64,000 bases of DNA from Deinococcus koreensis (GCF_002901445.1 NZ_PPPD01000001.1:2548501-2612500); one strand, 5' to 3'; positions 20,125 through 30,030 are shown, numbered from the stretch's first letter. The notes: generated by a model from the sequence alone, not told the origin. A program made the numbers and translations.

Positions 20125-20745
20125 CTACGGGGCTCCGGCCTCCTCAGCCCAGGTCACAGTCTGCGCCAGCGGTGCGCGGGTGCTGTCCGGCACGCTTCTG
20201 GCGGGAAAGCCCGGGAAGATGAAGCCCAGCCGCCGCGGAGCCCCCAGGGCCTGCGCGGTCAGCGGGCTGACCATCACGGCCCCGCTGGCCCACTTGCTCG
20301 CCAGCCCGAAGGCGGTCGCGGCCAGCAGCATGTTCTGGGCCGCGCAGGCCAGCGCCACCTGCTCCTCCCACTGGGGAAACTTCGAGCCCGGCGGGATGTG
20401 CAGTTCCAGGCTGATCCAGGCCGGGGCCTTTAGGGCGCAGGCGCGCTGGGCCGCCAGCGCGGCGGGGCTGTCCCGGTCGGGCGCCGTGCCGGCGGCGTAA
20501 CCCTGCGCGAAGAGTTCGCCCAGCCGGATGCGGGCCTCGCCCGTGAAGACCGTGAAGTGTCAGGGCTGCGAGAGGCCGTAGGTGGGCGCCCAGGTGCCAG
20601 CCTCCAGAATGGCCTCCAGCCCCCCCCTGGGCAGCGGGCCTGGCCGCAGCGCCGTGATGTCCACCGTGCGGCGTCGGCGGATCACGTCCAGGACGGCCTG
20701 GGCCTGGGCAGAGGGAGGAGTCGCGGGTGAAGGGAAGTCGGTCAT
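20125..20745 (-). pseudogene. Nitroreductase gene interrupted by an in-frame TGA
   Basis: The frame from ATG 20745 encodes 61 residues ending APTYGLSQP, then TGA at 20562-20560, then continues unbroken for 144 residues (HFTVFTGEARI and onward) to 20125. Nitroreductases carry Pro-Trp-Arg/His-Phe here, so the TGA replaces the conserved Trp codon by one base change. The whole would be about 206 residues, normal for the FMN-dependent family. Either the gene is recently inactivated or there is a sequencing error. It is divergent from the SDR gene, with starts 34 bp apart. Confidence 0.85.
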
Positions 20746-20779
20746 CGTCCACACATCATGCCCCTGGGGGGGTGGAAGC

Positions 20780-21499
20780 ATGGGCGCCATGACGCACGCT
20801 CCATCCGGCAGGGTTCTGTTCATCACCGGCGCCAGCACCGGCATCGGCGCGGCAGTCGCGCGGCAGGCCGCCGCCGAGGGCTGGCGGGTCGCGCTGGCCG
20901 CCCGCTCGGAGGACAAGCTGCGGGCCCTGGCCGCCGAACTGGGCGACTCGGCCCTGCCCCTGCGCTGCGACGTGACCCTCTGGGAGGATCTGGAACGCGC
21001 CGTGGCCGCCACCGTGGAGCGCTTCGGCCGGCTCGACGCGGCGCTGGCGAACGCGGGCTTCACGGCCGGCACGCCGCGCTACGCCAGCGGCGACCCGACC
21101 CCGGACGAGTGGCGGGACATGATCCTGACCAACGTGCTGGGCGCCGCCCTGACCGCCCGCGCCACGCTGCCCCGGCTGCTGGAGAGTCGGGGTCACTTCC
21201 TCCTGGTCGGCTCGGTGGCCGGGCGGGTCGCCACACCGGGGCCGTACTCCGCGACCAAGTGGGCGATCAGCGGCATGGCCGACAGCATCCGCAAGGAGGT
21301 CAGCGCGCAGGGCGTGCGCGTGACCAACATCGAGCCCGGCCGGGTCGAGACGCCCTTCTGGGCTGAGGACCGCAGGCCCGAGGGCGCCGCCTTCCTGCAG
21401 GACGACGACGTGGCCCGCGCCGTGCTGTACGTGCTGAACCAGCCCCCGCACGTGGCCGTGAACGAGCTGCTGATCCGCCCGACGACCCAGGAGCTGTGA
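20780..21499 (+). CDS. Short-chain dehydrogenase/reductase
   Basis: A 239-residue classical SDR. It has the cofactor motif TGASTGIG, NAGF, a catalytic Ser in LLVGSVAG and the YSATK pair (Tyr and Lys). An Arg in LAARSEDKL after the second beta-strand favours NADP(H). The substrate is unknown. A G-rich ribosome site at 20766-20775 fits ATG 20780; ATG 20789 is an alternative. It lies divergently next to the nitroreductase, and two oxidoreductases in this arrangement could respond to a common signal. The stop is 4 bp from the convergent membrane-protein gene. Confidence 0.9.
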   Translation: MGAMTHAPSGRVLFITGASTGIGAAVARQAAAEGWRVALAARSEDKLRALAAELGDSALPLRCDVTLWEDLERAVAATVERFGRLDAALANAGFTAGTPRYASGDPTPDEWRDMILTNVLGAALTARATLPRLLESRGHFLLVGSVAGRVATPGPYSATKWAISGMADSIRKEVSAQGVRVTNIEPGRVETPFWAEDRRPEGAAFLQDDDVARAVLYVLNQPPHVAVNELLIRPTTQEL

Positions 21500-21503
21500 C
21501 GGA

Positions 21504-22148
21504 TCAGGCGCGCTGCGTCTCCGGGGCGGCGTCCTCGGCGGCCAGGGTGCGGCGCAGCTTCTGAAGCTCGAATCCGGTCAGGGCACCGACTCCCAGGAGG
21601 ACGGCGGGCAGCAGCACGACCAGCAGCGGTGGTGCGGGTGACTGCGCGGTCTGCCCGAGCAGCACGTCGCTGTACGCCAGCAGACCCAGCGGCAGGGCCC
21701 CCAGGTTGGTCTGGATCAGCTGGCGGGCCTCCAGCCGCAGCCGGTGGGTGCTCCACCACAGCAGCGCCGCGCTGCCGAGCCCGATACCGACGCCGATGAG
21801 CTGCTCCGGGTGGTGCCAGCGCAGGGCCTCCTGAAGCTTCAGCACCCCCATCAGGCATACGCTGAGCAGCGACCAGCCCAGGATCAGGCTCAGGCTGCGG
21901 ATGCGCCACAGCCGGCGCAGGCTCCCCAGCCGTTCGGCCGACAGGTAGAGGCGGCCCAGGCCGCGGGCTACGTCCCCTGGTCGGCCCAGGGCTTCCAGCG
22001 CTGTGTCGGCAGATTCACCTGCCGCCAGCATCGCGGCCATATGCGCGTGGTATTCGGCCTCCAGGCGGGCGCGAACCGCCGGGGTCTGCTCGCCCAGGGC
22101 GGCGTCGAGCTAGGGGTCGAGGGTCGGGGGGAACGCCGACTCCTTCAT
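21504..22148 (-). pseudogene. PadR-operon membrane protein broken by an early TAG
   Basis: ATG 22148 overlaps the preceding gene's TGA (ATGA), the usual sign of translational coupling. The frame reads 12 codons, meets TAG at 22112-22110, then stays open for 201 codons to 21504 without another stop. The body has a helical N-terminal segment resembling its neighbour and about four hydrophobic segments. The first internal ATG (22040) would give a 178-residue protein lacking part of the N-terminal helical domain. A nonsense mutation or base-call error is likelier than a natural start at 22040. Confidence 0.7.
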
Positions 22149-22786
22149 CGCGCGTTCCCCAGCGCCTTGGGAAGCAGTCGGAGCAGCGCCCAGGGACGCA
22201 GGAAGCTCACGCCGATGGCCCAACCGCACAGTTTGGCTGCCGCCTCAGCGGTCACGGACGTGGAATCGGCAGGGAGCCAGACGAACGTCAGCATCACCAA
22301 TACCCAGCCCCCAGTCATCAGGCGGGCCAGGGTCAGCAGGACGCGGCGGCTCTGGTCATGCAGGCGGCGGGGCAGCCGCAGTTCAGCCACGCTGAGCACC
22401 AGCACCACCATCAGGTAAAGGGCGTACGCAGCCCACTGGAAGGTGCGTCCACCGTGAAAGAACGGCAGGAAGGGCAGCAGCGCGAGCCCCAGGCCGCTCA
22501 GCGTGACGCCGACTGGACTCATGACCTGGAAGCCCCGGAGAGCCCACAGCGCCTGAAGGTCTGAGCGGGTGAAGTGAACGGTTTCCAGGGAGCGGCGAAG
22601 CTCGCTGGCCGGGCCCATCTGGCGGAGGGCGGCGGTCATGGGTTCGGGTTCTCCCTGCTGCCGCAGCGCGTCGGCCGTGGCCTCGGCGTGGGCTCCGAGT
22701 TCCTGGCGAAGGCGCGTGGCTGTCTCCTCCGGAAACGGCCCGGTGACCTGTTCCAGCCAGTCTGCCAGGGGATCGAGCCACCTCAC
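22145..22786 (-). CDS. Membrane protein of a PadR operon (HAAS/DUF1700-like)
   Basis: A 213-residue protein. The N-terminal 75 residues form a soluble helical domain (WLEQVTGPFPEETATRLRQE) like the HAAS/DUF1700 domains found beside PadR regulators, followed by about four membrane segments. GTG 22786 overlaps the padR stop codon (GTGA), so it is translationally coupled; the longer frame from 22834 would run inside padR. Its function is unknown; in other bacteria such pairs sense membrane or antibiotic stress. The third gene overlaps its stop in the same way. Confidence 0.75.
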   Translation of the reverse strand: MRWLDPLADWLEQVTGPFPEETATRLRQELGAHAEATADALRQQGEPEPMTAALRQMGPASELRRSLETVHFTRSDLQALWALRGFQVMSPVGVTLSGLGLALLPFLPFFHGGRTFQWAAYALYLMVVLVLSVAELRLPRRLHDQSRRVLLTLARLMTGGWVLVMLTFVWLPADSTSVTAEAAAKLCGWAIGVSFLRPWALLRLLPKALGNAR

Positions 22787-23097
22787 GCCGGCCCCCCGAT
22801 CACGGCGCCCACCGCCTGTACCTGCCGCTGCCATGCGCGGCGCGACGTGCCCAGCGCCTTCACGCCCTTCTCGGTCAGCCGGTACTCGCGCCTCAGGCGG
22901 CCCGCGACCTCGTGTTCGTGGCTCTCGACCAGCCCCTCGGCCTCCAGGGCGTGTAGGGCGGGGTAGAGGGTGCCCTCGCGGGCGCTCAGCAGCCCCTCGC
23001 TGCGCGCCTTGATGGCCTGGGCGATGGCGTACCCGTGTTCGGGCTGCCGCTCCAGCACGGCCAGGATCATCAGCCGGAGCTGCTCGCGGGCGTTCAT
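22783..23097 (-). CDS. PadR-family transcriptional regulator
   Basis: A 104-residue winged-helix protein typical of PadR: MILAVLERQPEHGYAIAQAI, then LSAREGTLYPALHALEAEGL with the conserved Tyr-Pro-Ala-Leu turn, then a wing (RREYRLTEKG). It presumably represses its own three-gene operon. AGGATA on the + strand at 23104-23109, read as TATCCT, lies 6 nt upstream of the ATG, indicating a leaderless transcript starting at this gene. Confidence 0.9.
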   Translation of the reverse strand: MNAREQLRLMILAVLERQPEHGYAIAQAIKARSEGLLSAREGTLYPALHALEAEGLVESHEHEVAGRLRREYRLTEKGVKALGTSRRAWQRQVQAVGAVIGGPA

Positions 23098-23128
23098 GGC
23101 CGCAGGATACCTCTGGTTCAGATGTATC

Positions 23129-23905
23129 TCAAGTCGAGGTATCCGGCAGCCCGTAGACCCGCCGGGCGTTGGCGTCGGTCACGTGCTCCAGCTCGGCTGC
23201 GTCCATGCCGCGCAGCGCGGCGATGAAGTCCAGGGTGTGGCGCACGTAGCCGGGCCGGTTGGGCTTGCCGCGCATCGGCACGGGCGCCAGGAAGGGCGCG
23301 TCGGTCTCCAGCAGCAGGCGTTCCAGGGGCAGCGTCTGGGCCGCCTCGTGGATGTCGCGGGCCGTCTTGTAGGTCGTGTTGCCCGCGAAGCCGAAATACG
23401 TGTGCGGCCCGCGCTCCAGCCCGAAGCGCAGCAGGCCGCCGTGCCCGGAGTAGCAGTGCAGGATCACCGGCACGTCCGGCCAGCCCCGCAGCACCTCGAT
23501 CACGCCCTGGTGCGCCGACTCGCGGCCCGGTTTGTCGCGGGTGTGGATGACCAGGGGCTTGCCCGTGCGCCGCGCCAGTTCCAGCTGCCACTCGAAAGCC
23601 GAGCGCTGCGAAGTGCGCTTCGTGTGGTCCCAGTAGTCGTCCAGCCCGCTCTCGCCGATGCCGACCACGCGGGGGTGCGCCGCCAGCGCCTCGATCTGTG
23701 CGCGGGCCTCGGGGCTGTCCTCGCCCACGTCGCCGGGGTGCAGGCCCACGGTGGCGTACACGTCGGGAAACTGTCCGGCCAGAGCCACGGCGTTCCGGGC
23801 GTGCTCGGGGCTGGCGCCGATACACACCATCGCGCTCAGGCCCAGCTCGCCGCGCGCCGAGGCCGGGTCGTCCAGATAGTCCAGGTGGGTGTGCGTGTCG
23901 ATCAT
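23129..23905 (-). CDS. tatD: TatD-family metal-dependent hydrolase
   Basis: A 258-residue TIM-barrel hydrolase. Metal ligands are visible in [27 protein letters not shown] and LLETDAPF. The family includes DNases acting at 3' ends and D-aminoacyl-tRNA deacylase-like enzymes; the exact activity here is unproven. ATG 23905 lies 7 nt after TACCCT (+ strand 23913-23918), a leaderless arrangement; the open frame extends far upstream only because stops are rare at this GC content. It starts about 100 bp from the divergent LptC-like gene. Confidence 0.9.
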   Translation of the reverse strand: MIDTHTHLDYLDDPASARGELGLSAMVCIGASPEHARNAVALAGQFPDVYATVGLHPGDVGEDSPEARAQIEALAAHPRVVGIGESGLDDYWDHTKRTSQRSAFEWQLELARRTGKPLVIHTRDKPGRESAHQGVIEVLRGWPDVPVILHCYSGHGGLLRFGLERGPHTYFGFAGNTTYKTARDIHEAAQTLPLERLLLETDAPFLAPVPMRGKPNRPGYVRHTLDFIAALRGMDAAELEHVTDANARRVYGLPDTST

Positions 23906-24007
23906 GGCCCCCAGGGTACGGCGCATCCGGGACGTGCCCCCCGCCAGACGCAGGAATCCCACCCCGGCCCCATCACTCTCATGAGGACGCCGCGCTACAG
24001 TGCCTGC

Positions 24008-24643
24008 GTGCAGAAAGCCGGTCTCTACGCACTCCTCGCCATCCTGGGCTTCGCCCTGCTCTTCGCGTTCCTGCCCACGGGCGGGGTCGCCGCGCAGACG
24101 GGCGCGACCCTCAGCGGCGTGCAGCTCCGCCTGTATCCCTCCAGCGACCAGGACGCCGTCTGGAAGTTCGGGGCGGCCACGGTCAGCAGCGACCCGGTCG
24201 CCAACGAGACCCTCCTGAAGGGCATCTCCGGTGGGCAGCGCCTGATCCGGATCAGGGACAAGGCCGGGAAGTTGACGGGAGAGGAAACGCTGGACGCCCG
24301 GCTCGCCACGCAGGAACTGACCATCGATGGTGAGGACAATATGACCACCCGTCAGGCCCGAATCACGCTGGTCAAGGAGTGTGCGGATATCGATCTGACG
24401 GGTAAGGATGCCGAGCCCGTCAAGATCGAGCAGGGCTACGGTTTCACGGCGCCGGTGGCCGAAATCCAGTCCCCATTCCTGAGCGGCCACGCCGAGAAGC
24501 TGCGGATGAGCTTCAGGTTCGACCTCGACGATATGGACAACGACCGATCGGTCACGGAGATCAACCAGAGTCCCAAGAACATCTGCCGCGGTGGCCGCCT
24601 GGTGCCCAATCCCAAGGCCGCCGCGCCTTCCAAGGAGAGTTGA
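24008..24643 (+). CDS. LptC-like single-span envelope protein (first of three)
   Basis: A 211-residue protein with one N-terminal hydrophobic segment (about residues 6-24) and an exported beta-rich domain. I call it LptC-like mainly from position and architecture: it precedes two OstA/LptA-like genes by 2 and 8 bp. No residue motif proves the assignment. GTG 24008 is 6 nt after TACAGT (23996-24001), suggesting a leaderless mRNA heading the three-gene operon. The C-terminal tail is Pro/Lys/Ala-rich. Confidence 0.65.
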   Translation: MQKAGLYALLAILGFALLFAFLPTGGVAAQTGATLSGVQLRLYPSSDQDAVWKFGAATVSSDPVANETLLKGISGGQRLIRIRDKAGKLTGEETLDARLATQELTIDGEDNMTTRQARITLVKECADIDLTGKDAEPVKIEQGYGFTAPVAEIQSPFLSGHAEKLRMSFRFDLDDMDNDRSVTEINQSPKNICRGGRLVPNPKAAAPSKES

Positions 24644-24645
24644 CC

Positions 24646-25533
24646 ATGAAAAAGCCCCTGATCCTCGCTGGATTGTTGATCGCCACCGCCGTGGCCCAGA
24701 CCTCGCCCAACGCCAACCGTATCGTCAAGATTCAGGGCGGCGCCCGCGGCAACGTCCGTACCGGGCCGCTCACCTACACTGGCAACCCGGTCAAGGCGAC
24801 CATCAGCACCCTGCAGCTTCAGTCGGCGCAGGCCGTGCTGGCGGCGCCCAGTGGCGTGGCTCTGCTCGAGGCCGAGGGCAAGCGCACCGCCAGCTTCACC
24901 GGCAACGTGGTGGTCACCCGGGGCCGCCTGACCGCCAAGGGTTCCGAACTCGCGTACTCCGAGGCCACCGGCCAGGGCGTCATGAAGGGCAACCCCAGCG
25001 CGACCTTCGTGCCCGAGAAGAAGGAAGACGGCGACGAGGTGGCGATCCAGGCCGCCCAGATGAGCCTGGACGTGGACAACAACGTGTCCACCAGCACCGG
25101 CACGGTTCGCCTGACCAACGGCACCCAGACCGGCCGGGCCGACAAGCTGATCTTCGACGAAGACCGCGAACTGGCGCAGCTGACCGGCACGCCCAGCCTG
25201 ACCCGCGCGGCCAAGGGCAACCAGAAGGAACTGGTCATCAGTGGGCAGGAGGTCCGCGCCCGCACCAAGGAAAAGACGCTGTACGTGCGCGGCGGCGTGA
25301 AGCTGGTGCAGGGCAGCTCCACGACCACCGGCGACTCGGTGTACTACGACGACAAGAAGAACGTGGCCTTCGTGGTCGGCAACGCGGTCAGCGTGGATTC
25401 CAAGAGCAAGGTCACGGTGCGGGCGCCGGCCAGCGGGTACCTGGAGCAGCGCACCGATCTGGCGCGGGTGCGGGTGCTGAACTCGGCCTACAAGATTCCC
25501 ACCGAGCAGTTCAAACTGCGCGGCGAGAAGTAA
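24646..25533 (+). CDS. LptA/OstA-like periplasmic protein
   Basis: A 295-residue protein with a signal peptide ending near Ala17 (ATAVAQT), then repeated beta strands of the OstA/LptA type: [27 protein letters not shown] and [17 protein letters not shown]. In LPS-making bacteria LptA bridges the periplasm; deinococci are diderms reported to lack LPS, so the cargo here would be another lipid or glycolipid. Start ATG 24646 has GGAGAG upstream and lies 2 nt after the previous stop. Confidence 0.75.
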   Translation: MKKPLILAGLLIATAVAQTSPNANRIVKIQGGARGNVRTGPLTYTGNPVKATISTLQLQSAQAVLAAPSGVALLEAEGKRTASFTGNVVVTRGRLTAKGSELAYSEATGQGVMKGNPSATFVPEKKEDGDEVAIQAAQMSLDVDNNVSTSTGTVRLTNGTQTGRADKLIFDEDRELAQLTGTPSLTRAAKGNQKELVISGQEVRARTKEKTLYVRGGVKLVQGSSTTTGDSVYYDDKKNVAFVVGNAVSVDSKSKVTVRAPASGYLEQRTDLARVRVLNSAYKIPTEQFKLRGEK

Positions 25534-25541
25534 ACTCGCCC

Positions 25542-26765
25542 ATGGCACGCTCCCGGCTTCCTCAGGTCGCGGTTCTGACCCTGACCCTGGCGGTGGGGGG
25601 CGGCGTGGGCGTCCAGTCCCTCTGGGCGCAGGCGCAGGACACCGCTCCGCCGGCGCCGCCCGCGCCCTCGGCTCCGGCCACGCCCCCTGCTCCAGTGCCC
25701 GCCCCAGCCCCCACTCCCCCGGCACCCGCCACGCCCGCCCCGGACGCGCCCCCCACCGACGCCGCACCCGCCGAGGCAGGAGCCGAGAACGCCAGCCTGG
25801 AACTCGTGCGGCGCGGCGAGAAGGACGGCAAGGAGCGCCGCATCCGCATCGTCCGCACGGGCACCAGCGACGAGACGGGCATCTTCACGGTCTGCGGCCC
25901 GCAGGACGACGAACCCGACACCGCTCCGAACATCGCGGTGTTCAGCGAGACCGGCGCGGGCGGCATCCAGATCACCATCGACAAGAACGTGATCCGCGTG
26001 CCGCTGGCGATCGTGACCCAGCAGCAGCCCAAGGAGGGGCAGGACGGCAGCGACGGCCGGGTGGAAGCCAGCGCCGGTACGGCCCGATTTCTGGACGCCG
26101 CTCCCGAGGGGGCCAAAGAGCGCCTGCTCCGCTGCGGGGTGCAGACCAGCCCCAAGCCTGCGCCGGACACGGTGTTCGTCACTCAGGGGAAGACCCAGTT
26201 ACAGGGTCAGAAGCTGCTGTATGACGAGACCGACGGTATCGCCCGCATCGACGGGCCGATCACCTTCAGGCGGCCCAACGAGACCGACCCCCTGAGCGGC
26301 ACCAGCCAGCGCATCGAGGTGGATGTGGACGCCGAGAAGACCACGCTGGTCGGCAACGTGGTGCTCAACTCCGAGGGGGGGCGCGTGAGCCGGGCGGCCC
26401 GCGTGGAATACGACGACACCCGCAACCTCGCGCGGCTGATCGGTACCCCGGAGCAGCCCGCTGAGAGCGTGAAGGGCGGCGACCGGCTCACCGCCGGCAC
26501 GATCCTCTACGACCTCGACCGCAACGAGGTCTACGCGGTCAAGCCCGAGGGCGGCACCATCACGGGCGAGTTCCAGGACGGCGAGGCTCCGGCTCAGCCG
26601 GCGTCCACCCCGTCCACTCCGGGCCAGGGGACGCCTGCACAGCCAGCACCGGGCCAGCCAGCACCGGGCCAGCCCGCTCCGGGGACTCCGGCCCCCGGCG
26701 AGGGCACCCCGGGCGAACCGGGCCCGGCGCCTAAGCCCCCTCCAGCTGACCCGCCGCTTCCCTGA
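25542..26765 (+). CDS. LptA/OstA-like protein with Pro-rich flanks
   Basis: A 407-residue secreted protein: signal peptide, a Pro/Ala-rich spacer (about residues 34-80), a beta domain with OstA-like strands ([43 protein letters not shown]) and a Pro/Gly/Gln-rich tail built on a 15-nt repeat. It is third in the Lpt-like operon, 8 nt after the second gene; TAAACT lies 5 nt before the ATG. Its last 35 nt overlap the 3' end of the lactate dehydrogenase gene on the opposite strand. Confidence 0.72.
   Translation: MARSRLPQVAVLTLTLAVGGGVGVQSLWAQAQDTAPPAPPAPSAPATPPAPVPAPAPTPPAPATPAPDAPPTDAAPAEAGAENASLELVRRGEKDGKERRIRIVRTGTSDETGIFTVCGPQDDEPDTAPNIAVFSETGAGGIQITIDKNVIRVPLAIVTQQQPKEGQDGSDGRVEASAGTARFLDAAPEGAKERLLRCGVQTSPKPAPDTVFVTQGKTQLQGQKLLYDETDGIARIDGPITFRRPNETDPLSGTSQRIEVDVDAEKTTLVGNVVLNSEGGRVSRAARVEYDDTRNLARLIGTPEQPAESVKGGDRLTAGTILYDLDRNEVYAVKPEGGTITGEFQDGEAPAQPASTPSTPGQGTPAQPAPGQPAPGQPAPGTPAPGEGTPGEPGPAPKPPPADPPLP
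26643..26702 (+). repeat. 15-nt in-frame repeat, 4 units
   Basis: Two exact copies of CCAGCACCGGGCCAG followed by two diverged 15-mers, encoding the Pro-Ala-Pro-Gly-Gln repeats near the C-terminus of the LptA-like protein. Confidence 0.85.
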
Positions 26766-27648
26766 GTACCGCGGCGCTGGCCTCCAGCGCTGTTTCCTCG
26801 TCCGGGGTGAGGCGGGGCATGACCGTGGCCAGCACACCGCCCGCCCCCACGACGCGCGGCAGGCTCAGGCTCACGCCGAACTGCGGGGTGGGCGCGCTGA
26901 CGGTGAGCACGGCGCGGCGGTCGCCCAGCACGCGCTCGGTGATGCGGGCCAGGGCGGCGCCGATCCCGTAGTAGGTGGCCCGCTTCCCGCCGATGATGGC
27001 GGCGGCCGCGTCGCGGGTGCCCGACTCGATGGCGGCGCGGATCTCCGGCGTCCAGTCCAGGCCGCGCGCCGCCATGAAGTCCGCGACCGGCAGGCCGGCG
27101 ACCGTGGCGGTGCTCCAGGCGATGACCTCCGAGTCGCCGTGCTCGCCCAGCACGTAGCCGTGGACATGGGTGGCGTCCACCCCGGCGTGCTGCGCGACCA
27201 GATGCCGGAAGCGGGCGCTGTCGAGCACCGTGCCCGAGCCCATCACCGGCTGCTCGGGCGCCAGGCGGGTGCTCAGCCCGGTCAGGACGTCCACCGGGTT
27301 GGTGGCGATCAGCAGCACTGCCCCCGGGGCGCTGGCGGCGACCTGCGGGATCAGCTCCCGGAAGATGCCCGCGTTCTTCTGCAGCAGATCCAGCCGCGAC
27401 TCGCCCGGCTGCTGGTTGGCGCCGGCCGCCACGATCACCACGCGGCTGCCGGCCAGTTCCTCCAGCGGGCCGGCCGAGACCCGCGTGCCGTGGCTGACCG
27501 GGCTGGCGTGCGCGATGTCCTGGGCCTCGGCCTCGGCGCGCCTCAGATCCAGGTCGCTCAGCACGATCTCGGCGCACGAGCCGCGCAGGGTCATGGCGTA
27601 GGCGGCGGTCGCGCCGACCAGCCCCGCACCCACCACGCCGACCTTCAC
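26731..27648 (-). CDS. ldh: L-lactate dehydrogenase
   Basis: A 305-residue LDH/MDH-superfamily enzyme interconverting pyruvate and lactate with NAD(H). Visible are the Rossmann motif [20 protein letters not shown], and the catalytic His in GEHGDSEV. The substrate loop reads [10 protein letters not shown], with Gln where malate dehydrogenases have Arg, which favours lactate. The start is a GTG. The UspA-like gene ends 51 bp upstream on the same strand and may share its promoter; short repeats of TTCACAGCGCC fill the gap. Confidence 0.9.
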   Translation of the reverse strand: MKVGVVGAGLVGATAAYAMTLRGSCAEIVLSDLDLRRAEAEAQDIAHASPVSHGTRVSAGPLEELAGSRVVIVAAGANQQPGESRLDLLQKNAGIFRELIPQVAASAPGAVLLIATNPVDVLTGLSTRLAPEQPVMGSGTVLDSARFRHLVAQHAGVDATHVHGYVLGEHGDSEVIAWSTATVAGLPVADFMAARGLDWTPEIRAAIESGTRDAAAAIIGGKRATYYGIGAALARITERVLGDRRAVLTVSAPTPQFGVSLSLPRVVGAGGVLATVMPRLTPDEETALEASAAVLREAAGQLEGA

Positions 27649-27699
27649 AGCGCCGCCTTCACAGCGCCACCCTTACGGCTCCGCCTTCACAGGCCCCGG

Positions 27700-28158
27700 T
27701 CATGGGTGACGCACCGTGAGCACCGGCAGCGGGCTGCGGGCCACCAGCTTCTCGGCGGTCGAGCCCAGCAGGAAATGCTCGATGACGCCCCGCGCATGGG
27801 TGCCGACCACGATGAGGTCGGCGCCCCAGTCGGCGGCCGCGTCCAGGATGCCGGTCACCGGGTCGCCCACCAGCAGTTCGGTCTCCTCGCCGCTCTGCAT
27901 CAGGCCCGCGAGTCTGCCGGCGTCGGCGTGCTCCATGGTTCGCAGCAGGTTCGGGTCGGGCATGGCGGGGGTCACGCCGCCCATCAGATCCGGCGTGGCG
28001 GTCACGCGGGCGTCGGTCACGTGCGCCAGCTTGAGCTGTGCGCCGGGAAAGCGCGTGCGGGCCACCTCCAGCGCCCGCGTGGAGGCCGGCGAGAAGTCCA
28101 CGCCCACCAGAATCTTCTGAAAGCCCGCAGTGGGCTGCGCCGATGGAGTCTGGGTCAT
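27700..28158 (-). CDS. Universal stress protein (UspA family)
   Basis: A 152-residue single-domain Usp. The N-terminal strand [12 protein letters not shown] and the C-terminal nucleotide loop [20 protein letters not shown] match the ATP-binding subgroup. It is probably a soluble stress protein. TAAGGT (+ strand 28165-28170) lies 6 nt before the ATG, a leaderless promoter that may also drive the downstream lactate dehydrogenase. Confidence 0.92.
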   Translation of the reverse strand: MTQTPSAQPTAGFQKILVGVDFSPASTRALEVARTRFPGAQLKLAHVTDARVTATPDLMGGVTPAMPDPNLLRTMEHADAGRLAGLMQSGEETELLVGDPVTGILDAAADWGADLIVVGTHARGVIEHFLLGSTAEKLVARSPLPVLTVRHP

Positions 28159-28316
28159 GGCCCGACCTTAGCGGGGGCGGCCCCCGGGCGCAACCGGCGG
28201 GCGCCCCTGATGAAGGAGAGGCGGTGAAGCAGACAAGGAGGGGAGGGGGACGCGCCGGCCCGCGCGTCCCCCTCCCTCGGCCCCCTGGTCTCCTCTCTGC
28301 TGGCCTCCCCGCTGGC

Positions 28317-29951
28317 CTACTCGGGCAGGATGCCGGTGCTGGCCTGGCCCACGAAGGTCTTCATCCACGTCCAGGGCAGGTACACGTAGCCCTGATCGCC
28401 CCAGCAGTCGCCCCAGGAGTTCTTGACGATGAAGTAGCCGTAGTCGTCGGCGATGGGGGCGCCCGGCACCGTGCGGCGCAGGTTCTGGCTGGAGATGAAG
28501 CCGGTCACGGTCATGACGTGGTTGAGCTGGAAGTCGGGGGTGCGGTCGGGCAGGGTCCGCATCGACCGGTTGGGGGCGTAGCCGCTGGCGTCGGGCGCCA
28601 CGTAGCGCATGTCCAGGGTCACGGTGGTGGGGTGGCCCAGCACCGAGCGCAGCACCAGGATCGACATCGAGCGGTCTTTGTTGTCCTGCTCCCAGAAATC
28701 GCTGGGGCTCTGCATCCGGTAGCCGCTGGAACTGCCGGTGTTCGGCAGGCTGCGGAGCACGAAGGTCGTGCCCAGGAAGCGCACGCTCTGGAAGTAGCCC
28801 TGGAAATTGGTGTCCGAGCAGACCCCGTAATTCACGCTGGCGTCCTGATAGCCGTCGCAGGAGTTGGTGTAGGTCTGGGTGGCGTTGAACGCCATGCGGC
28901 TGTTGCTCTTGTTGTACTGCCAGCCGCGTTCGTACGGGAAGGTGTAGCCGGCCGCGCTGGCTTTCTGCGCGATGAAGATCGGGTCGCCGCCGTCCCCGAA
29001 GGCGCGCGGCGCCCAGTCCACGAAGCGGTGGCCCACGTAGTCCTGCTCGGAGAGGTTGACCAGCCGGCCGTCGCGCCGGGCGATCTCGGCCTCCAGCGCG
29101 GCCAGCGTGGCAAAAGCCCAGCAGGTGCCGCGCCGGCCCTGATCCTTGACTGAGGTGGTCAGCGCCTTGAGCGGCCAGTCGAAGTTCGCGTAGAGGCCGC
29201 CGGCCGCTGCCGTCTCACAAGCGCCCCTTTGCGTCCGGTCGAGCTGATCCCGGGCGCCCGTCTCGGCCTGCGCGGGATCGAGGCGGAACCGCAGATCCGC
29301 GATGCTGGACACGTACTCGCGCGCCAGGTCGCCCAGCCGCTGGTTGTATTCCAGCAGCGCCGAACGGTTCAGGTCTTTCACGGCGTCCGGCGCCGGGAGC
29401 CCGAACTGGCTGGGCGAGGTGCCCAGTTCATGCAGCGCGGCGTCCAGATCGGGATACAGCTCCTGATACAGCCGCAGCTGGTTCTCGCGGCTGGGGAAGG
29501 TGCGGGCGTGGGTCGCCAGACTCGCCCGCCCGAAGGCGTTCCCCAGCAGCGTGACCTGTTTAGCGCCCGCCGCCGTCTCCACGCTGACCCGGACGTCGCC
29601 GTCGGCGTTGAGGGCATCCCCCGGCGGGGGCCGCAGCAGCGCGCTGAACTCCGGGTACTGCCCGATGTACTCGCGCGCCGCGCGCTCGTCCTGCTCGTCC
29701 TGGGCCTTCTGGGCGGCCTCGTCGCGGGCCAGGTCGGCGGGCGTGATCACCTTCGCGCCGGCCTTCACCAGGGCCATGAACTCGGCCGGCGCGACCGTCT
29801 GTGTGCCGGGCGGCAGGGCGCCGGTGAAGGCGGGCTGCGTCCCGAAGAAGGTCTCCAGCGCCGTGTCGGGCGGCGCCGGCGTGGAGTCGGACGGCCCACA
29901 GGCCATCAGGCTGGCGGACAGGGCGATCAGCAGAGCGTGACGTTTGAACAT
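28317..29951 (-). CDS. Papain-like (C1) cysteine protease lipoprotein
   Basis: A 544-residue protein with lipobox SLMAC (Cys18), an N-terminal region of about 240 residues that could be a propeptide, and a papain domain. Catalytic Cys277 is in GTCWAF, His478 in NHVMTV and Asn511 in VKNSWGDCWG; the oxyanion Gln271 is in KDQGRRG. All key residues are present, so an active envelope-anchored protease is likely. G-rich sequence just before the ATG is the ribosome site. The next upstream gene is a secreted stalk-domain protein 79 bp away on the same strand. Confidence 0.9.
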   Translation of the reverse strand: MFKRHALLIALSASLMACGPSDSTPAPPDTALETFFGTQPAFTGALPPGTQTVAPAEFMALVKAGAKVITPADLARDEAAQKAQDEQDERAAREYIGQYPEFSALLRPPPGDALNADGDVRVSVETAAGAKQVTLLGNAFGRASLATHARTFPSRENQLRLYQELYPDLDAALHELGTSPSQFGLPAPDAVKDLNRSALLEYNQRLGDLAREYVSSIADLRFRLDPAQAETGARDQLDRTQRGACETAAAGGLYANFDWPLKALTTSVKDQGRRGTCWAFATLAALEAEIARRDGRLVNLSEQDYVGHRFVDWAPRAFGDGGDPIFIAQKASAAGYTFPYERGWQYNKSNSRMAFNATQTYTNSCDGYQDASVNYGVCSDTNFQGYFQSVRFLGTTFVLRSLPNTGSSSGYRMQSPSDFWEQDNKDRSMSILVLRSVLGHPTTVTLDMRYVAPDASGYAPNRSMRTLPDRTPDFQLNHVMTVTGFISSQNLRRTVPGAPIADDYGYFIVKNSWGDCWGDQGYVYLPWTWMKTFVGQASTGILPE

Positions 29952-30030
29952 GGTTCCCCCCCCGGGTGAACGTGAGTGTGCGGACAGAGCGGGACGCGGC
30001 GCGGGTTCAAGCCAGCACTCGGGCCGGCAC

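Noticed and set aside
20560..20562. TGA in the nitroreductase as selenocysteine or recoding
   Set aside because: The family has Trp, not Cys, at this position, and I see no SECIS-like hairpin immediately downstream. A nonsense change is simpler.
23129..24490. A 453-residue frame extending tatD upstream
   Set aside because: The extra N-terminus is antisense to the LptC-like gene and not TatD-like; the promoter and MIDTHTHLD start at 23905 fit better.
24436..25767. A long frame on the - strand across the Lpt-like genes
   Set aside because: No domain, low complexity, and it lies opposite two genes with signal peptides and ribosome sites.
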